NCBI RefSeq assembly: GCF_012184385.1
Contig: NZ_VSRL01000067.1
Coordinates: 1-38,236, forward strand
Origin: Lentzea indica
GTDB lineage: Bacteria > Actinomycetota > Actinomycetes > Mycobacteriales > Pseudonocardiaceae
Length of the DNA: 38,236 nt
Reading direction: 5' to 3'
Each line of letters begins with the position of its first letter. Position 1 is the first letter of the stretch. This document shows, one piece after another, positions 36,714 through 38,236 of the stretch. Below the pieces are notes generated by a model, which did not search any database, had not been told where the DNA came from, and saw nothing but the letters and a program-made list of their open reading frames with translations. A program made the position numbers and the translations under genes.

Positions 36714-37763
36714 GTGACCGAGCCCGCCGCCGAGGCAACGCCGAACGCATCGGCGCCCGTCACCCCGGCTCGTGACGCCCAGCTGCTCGAACGCACGGTG
36801 TTCGAGGTGAAGCGGGTCATCGTCGGCCAGGACCGGCTCGTCGAGCGGATGCTCGTCGGTCTGCTGGCCAAGGGCCATCTGCTGCTCGAAGGTGTGCCGG
36901 GTGTCGCGAAGACGCTCGCCGTCGAGACGTTCGCCCGCGTGGTCGGCGGCTCGTTCTCGCGCGTGCAGTTCACGCCCGACCTGGTGCCGGCCGACATCCT
37001 CGGCACCCGCATCTACCGCCAGTCCAGCGAGACGTTCGACGTCGAACTGGGTCCTGTCGTCGCGAACTTCGTGCTCGCCGACGAGATCAACCGCGCACCC
37101 GCCAAGGTGCAGTCGGCGATGCTCGAGGTGATGGCCGAGCGACACGTGTCGATCGGCGGCCGCACGTTCCCGATGCCGAACCCGTTCCTGGTGCTGGCGA
37201 CGCAGAACCCGATCGAGAACGAGGGCGTGTACCCGCTGCCGGAGGCGCAGCGCGACAGGTTCCTCTTCAAGATCCAGGTCGAGTACCCGACCGCCGAGGA
37301 AGAGCGCGAGATCGTCTACCGCATGGGCGTCGAGGCGCCCACGCCGAACCAGGTCCTCTCGCCGGAGGAGCTGGTGCGCCTGCAGGGCGTGGCGTCGCGC
37401 GTCTTCGTGCACCACGCGCTGGTCGACTACGTGGTGCGCCTGGTGATCGCGACCCGCGCGCCGGGTGAGCACGGCCTCACCGACGTTGCAGGCTGGGTCG
37501 CCTACGGTGCCTCGCCGCGTGCGTCGCTGGGCATCATCGCCGCCGCGCGTGGCCTGGCACTGGTCCGCGGCCGGGACTACGTGCTGCCGCAGGACGTCGT
37601 GGACGTCGTCCCGGACGTGCTGCGCCACCGCCTCGTGCTCTCTTACGACGCGTTGGCCGACGGCGTGCCGATCGACCACATCATCACGCGAGTGCTGCAG
37701 ATCGTGCCGTTGCCGCAGGTGTCGGCCCGTCCGCAGCAGCCGGTCCCGGCTGGTAGGCAGTGA
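36714..37763 (+). CDS. MoxR-type AAA+ ATPase
   Basis: A 349-residue MoxR ATPase, a chaperone-like AAA+ protein that typically works with DUF58 and transglutaminase-like partners in maturation or envelope stress. Walker A GVPGVAKT is at 60-67, Walker B FVLADEINR at 119-127, sensor 1 in LVLATQNPIE, an arginine-finger region in LPEAQRDRF, and the MoxR lid domain at the C-terminus. The GTG start has GGAGG about 7 bases before it. The TGA overlaps GTG 37760, which should be the start of the DUF58 gene (see that entry). Confidence 0.94.
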   Translation: MTEPAAEATPNASAPVTPARDAQLLERTVFEVKRVIVGQDRLVERMLVGLLAKGHLLLEGVPGVAKTLAVETFARVVGGSFSRVQFTPDLVPADILGTRIYRQSSETFDVELGPVVANFVLADEINRAPAKVQSAMLEVMAERHVSIGGRTFPMPNPFLVLATQNPIENEGVYPLPEAQRDRFLFKIQVEYPTAEEEREIVYRMGVEAPTPNQVLSPEELVRLQGVASRVFVHHALVDYVVRLVIATRAPGEHGLTDVAGWVAYGASPRASLGIIAAARGLALVRGRDYVLPQDVVDVVPDVLRHRLVLSYDALADGVPIDHIITRVLQIVPLPQVSARPQQPVPAGRQ

Positions 37764-37833
37764 GCCCGAAGAACGCTTCAGCGAAAGCCACCGAGCGCCC
37801 GTCGTGGGCGCGCCCGTGCTGCGAGGCGTCCGG

Positions 37834-38236
37834 ATGGAGGCGGCGCTGCGCATGCTGGAGCTCGACGTCCGGCGCCGCCTCGACGGTCTGCTGCAGGGCA
37901 ACCACCTCGGTCTCGTGCCGGGACCGGGCACCGAGCCCGGCGAGGCGCGGACCTACCAGCCCGGCGACGACGTGCGCCGGATGGACTGGGCGGTCACGGC
38001 GCGCACGACGGTGCCGCACATCCGCGAGACCGTCGCGGACCGCGAGCTGGAGACCTGGATGGCGATCGATCTGTCGCCGTCGCTCGACTTCGGCACGGCG
38101 GCCTGCGAGAAGCGCGACCTGGCCATCGCCGCGACGGCCGCGGTCGCGCACCTGACGCGGGGCGGCGGCAACCGGATCGGCGCTGCCGTCTCCACGGGCG
38201 CGGACAACGTGCGCATCCCGGCACGTGGCGGCCTCG
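37834..38236 (+). CDS. DUF58 protein, 5' part (runs out of window)
   Basis: The N-terminal part of a DUF58 protein, the usual partner of MoxR. LELDVRRRLDGLLQGNHLGLVPGPGTEPGEARTYQPGDDVRRMDW is the family signature, followed by the von Willebrand A-like AIDLSPSLDFG. ATG 37834 is the first ATG in this frame, with GTG 37804 and 37816 as alternatives. The expected coupled start GTG 37760 (SPKNASAKATERPSWA) lies in another frame. Removing one gc pair near 37808-37814 would join the two as ...PSWAPVLRGVRMEAALRMLEL. So the gene may be frameshifted at its 5' end, or simply start later. The 3' end is missing. Confidence 0.8.
   Translation, partial: MEAALRMLELDVRRRLDGLLQGNHLGLVPGPGTEPGEARTYQPGDDVRRMDWAVTARTTVPHIRETVADRELETWMAIDLSPSLDFGTAACEKRDLAIAATAAVAHLTRGGGNRIGAAVSTGADNVRIPARGGL

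Overview
The window is very GC-rich, densely coded DNA with many GTG starts, 4-nt ATGA/GTGA gene overlaps and several probable leaderless genes. The gene content (rpe-ribD-ribE-ribBA-ribH-PH protein block, SARP/BTAD-STAND regulator, DUF4388-like protein, MoxR-DUF58 pair) points to a filamentous actinobacterium, most likely Pseudonocardiaceae (Lentzea/Saccharothrix/Actinosynnema type). That placement is inference from gene order and protein style, not from a marker search. I see no rRNA, tRNA, CRISPR array, phage genes, transposase or biosynthetic gene cluster. No gap between genes exceeds about 200 bases.

Layout. 1-5.8 kb: end of rsmB, a small flavoprotein, rpe, then a translationally coupled riboflavin operon (ribD, ribE, ribBA, ribH) ending in a PH-domain membrane protein. 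5.8-9.4 kb: a RibD_C/DHFR-like reductase, then on the minus strand a VOC protein, two tandem DUF1761 membrane paralogues and a secreted subtilisin. 9.5-12.4 kb: aconitase on the minus strand with a recognisable promoter and terminator. 12.5-14.1 kb: AraC regulator divergent from an alpha/beta hydrolase. 14.1-19.1 kb: a DUF4388-like protein divergent from a coupled ABC ATPase-permease-SARP/STAND regulator operon. 19.0-20.3 kb: an FAD monooxygenase overlapping the regulator tail-to-tail.

20.4-24.8 kb: a coupled pair of envelope proteins (minus) diverging, across only 17 bp, from a sirtuin followed by an AMP-forming acyl-CoA synthetase that carries the PX4GK acyl-lysine motif. 24.9-28.8 kb: a secreted NlpC/P60 hydrolase, a repeat protein broken by a frameshift, a GNAT gene divergent from a TetR gene across two tandem operators, and a second GNAT. 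28.8-32.8 kb: a Rossmann epimerase-like protein, two isochorismatase-family hydrolases, a GlxA-type regulator, a CorA-like membrane protein with an altered signature, and DUF2203. 32.8-38.2 kb: an aldo/keto reductase, a DrrAB-type ABC transporter divergent from its probable TetR regulator across two palindromes, mobA, moxR and the beginning of a DUF58 gene whose 5' end looks frameshifted.

Most of the window is ordinary chromosomal housekeeping and small regulatory modules. The strongest observations are the palindrome-bearing in-frame insertion inside the SARP/STAND regulator, the sirtuin-acyl-CoA synthetase pair, the two double TetR operators, repeated TAnnnT-N6/7-start leaderless promoters, the CorA-like protein with YGAD in place of YGMN, and two apparent frameshifts. 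I did not find a clear multi-gene system with no known counterpart. The ABC-SARP operon at 14.98-19.1 kb is the best candidate for an uncharacterised module.
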